Both the position numbers and the translations under genes were made by a program. The notes under the pieces are model-generated. The model searched no databases, was not told the DNA's origin, and saw only the letters and a program-made list of their open reading frames with translations. This document shows, piece by piece, positions 14,157 to 14,352 of a stretch of 14,352 nt of DNA; the first letter of the stretch is position 1, and each line of letters begins with the position of its first letter. Origin of the DNA: Planctomycetota bacterium (GTDB taxonomy: Bacteria > Planctomycetota > Phycisphaerae > WQYP01); contig JAKBAC010000086.1 of the NCBI GenBank assembly GCA_021809365.1, positions 1 through 14,352 of the forward strand, in the 5' to 3' direction.

Positions 14157-14352
14157 TGCCCCGCGGGCCAGAGAAGCAATAATGCCGAATATCGGGCAAA
14201 ATTACAGCGTTTCTCCAAGTCTCTGGCACTGCACGAAATCAGGGTACACAGTGAAGACGTGCGCCGGGGGACCTGAGGGGGATTCACCCTAAAATTTCGG
14301 TGTGGCAGGCTCCTGAGGCGCGGCATGCAGGGCGGAACTGACAATATTTTGC

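Noticed and set aside
14153..14344. 63-residue minus-strand open frame upstream of rplM
   Set aside because: It overlaps the rplM promoter, has no ribosome site and has no recognisable motif.
14289..14351. C-terminal fragment of another minus-strand gene (about 20 codons ending HAAPQEPATPKF, stop at 14291-14289)
   Set aside because: Composition is plausible, but it is too short to support as a gene from this window.

Overview
This is a bacterial chromosomal window, most likely from the Planctomycetota (Phycisphaerae-like) or a neighbouring PVC lineage. That assignment is an inference. It rests on stand-alone pseudopilin genes with an 'H-Xn-DG' C-terminal motif, a PEP-CTERM surface protein, solitary promoter-gene-terminator units, and intergenic DNA full of 7-9 bp tandem repeats. 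No rRNA or tRNA gene, CRISPR array or intact transposase gene was found.

Layout. (1) Positions 1-233, minus strand: the start of proA (proline biosynthesis), cut by the window edge. (2) Positions 234-892: intergenic DNA with heptamer repeats, then a near-consensus sigma-70 promoter and a long leader. (3) Positions 893-6213, plus strand: two paralogous 310-residue pseudopilin-like genes flanking a 776-residue Gly/Ala-rich PEP-CTERM protein. Each of the three is followed by its own strong terminator. Clear promoters are visible for the first two only. The two pseudopilin genes also share a roughly 118-nt 5' leader that can fold into the same nested two-stem structure. (4) Positions 6214-8049: repeat-rich DNA around two small unrecognised genes (6517-6873 minus, 7341-7814 plus). 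It holds a second heptamer island, a ~90-bp direct duplication, and a 128-bp MITE-like element with 22-bp terminal inverted repeats and an apparent 8-bp target duplication. (5) Positions 8050-11508, plus strand: carB, the large subunit of carbamoyl-phosphate synthase. (6) Positions 14156-11620, minus strand: promoter, rplM, rpsI, then a fused glycosyltransferase/methyltransferase gene, converging on carB.

How the genes work together. proA, carB, rplM and rpsI are housekeeping genes with no evident link to the accessory block. The pseudopilin/PEP-CTERM/pseudopilin group is the distinctive part. All three products carry export signals and should end up in the envelope. The conserved leaders suggest that the two pseudopilins share post-transcriptional control. 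The glycosyltransferase-methyltransferase fusion lies 7 nt or less behind rpsI, so it probably shares the ribosomal-protein transcript.

The least explained features are the shared structured leader, the paired heptamer islands, the 128-bp inverted-repeat element and the hairpin-rich stretch at 1903-2205. All identifications come from reading the sequence. No database search or folding program was run.
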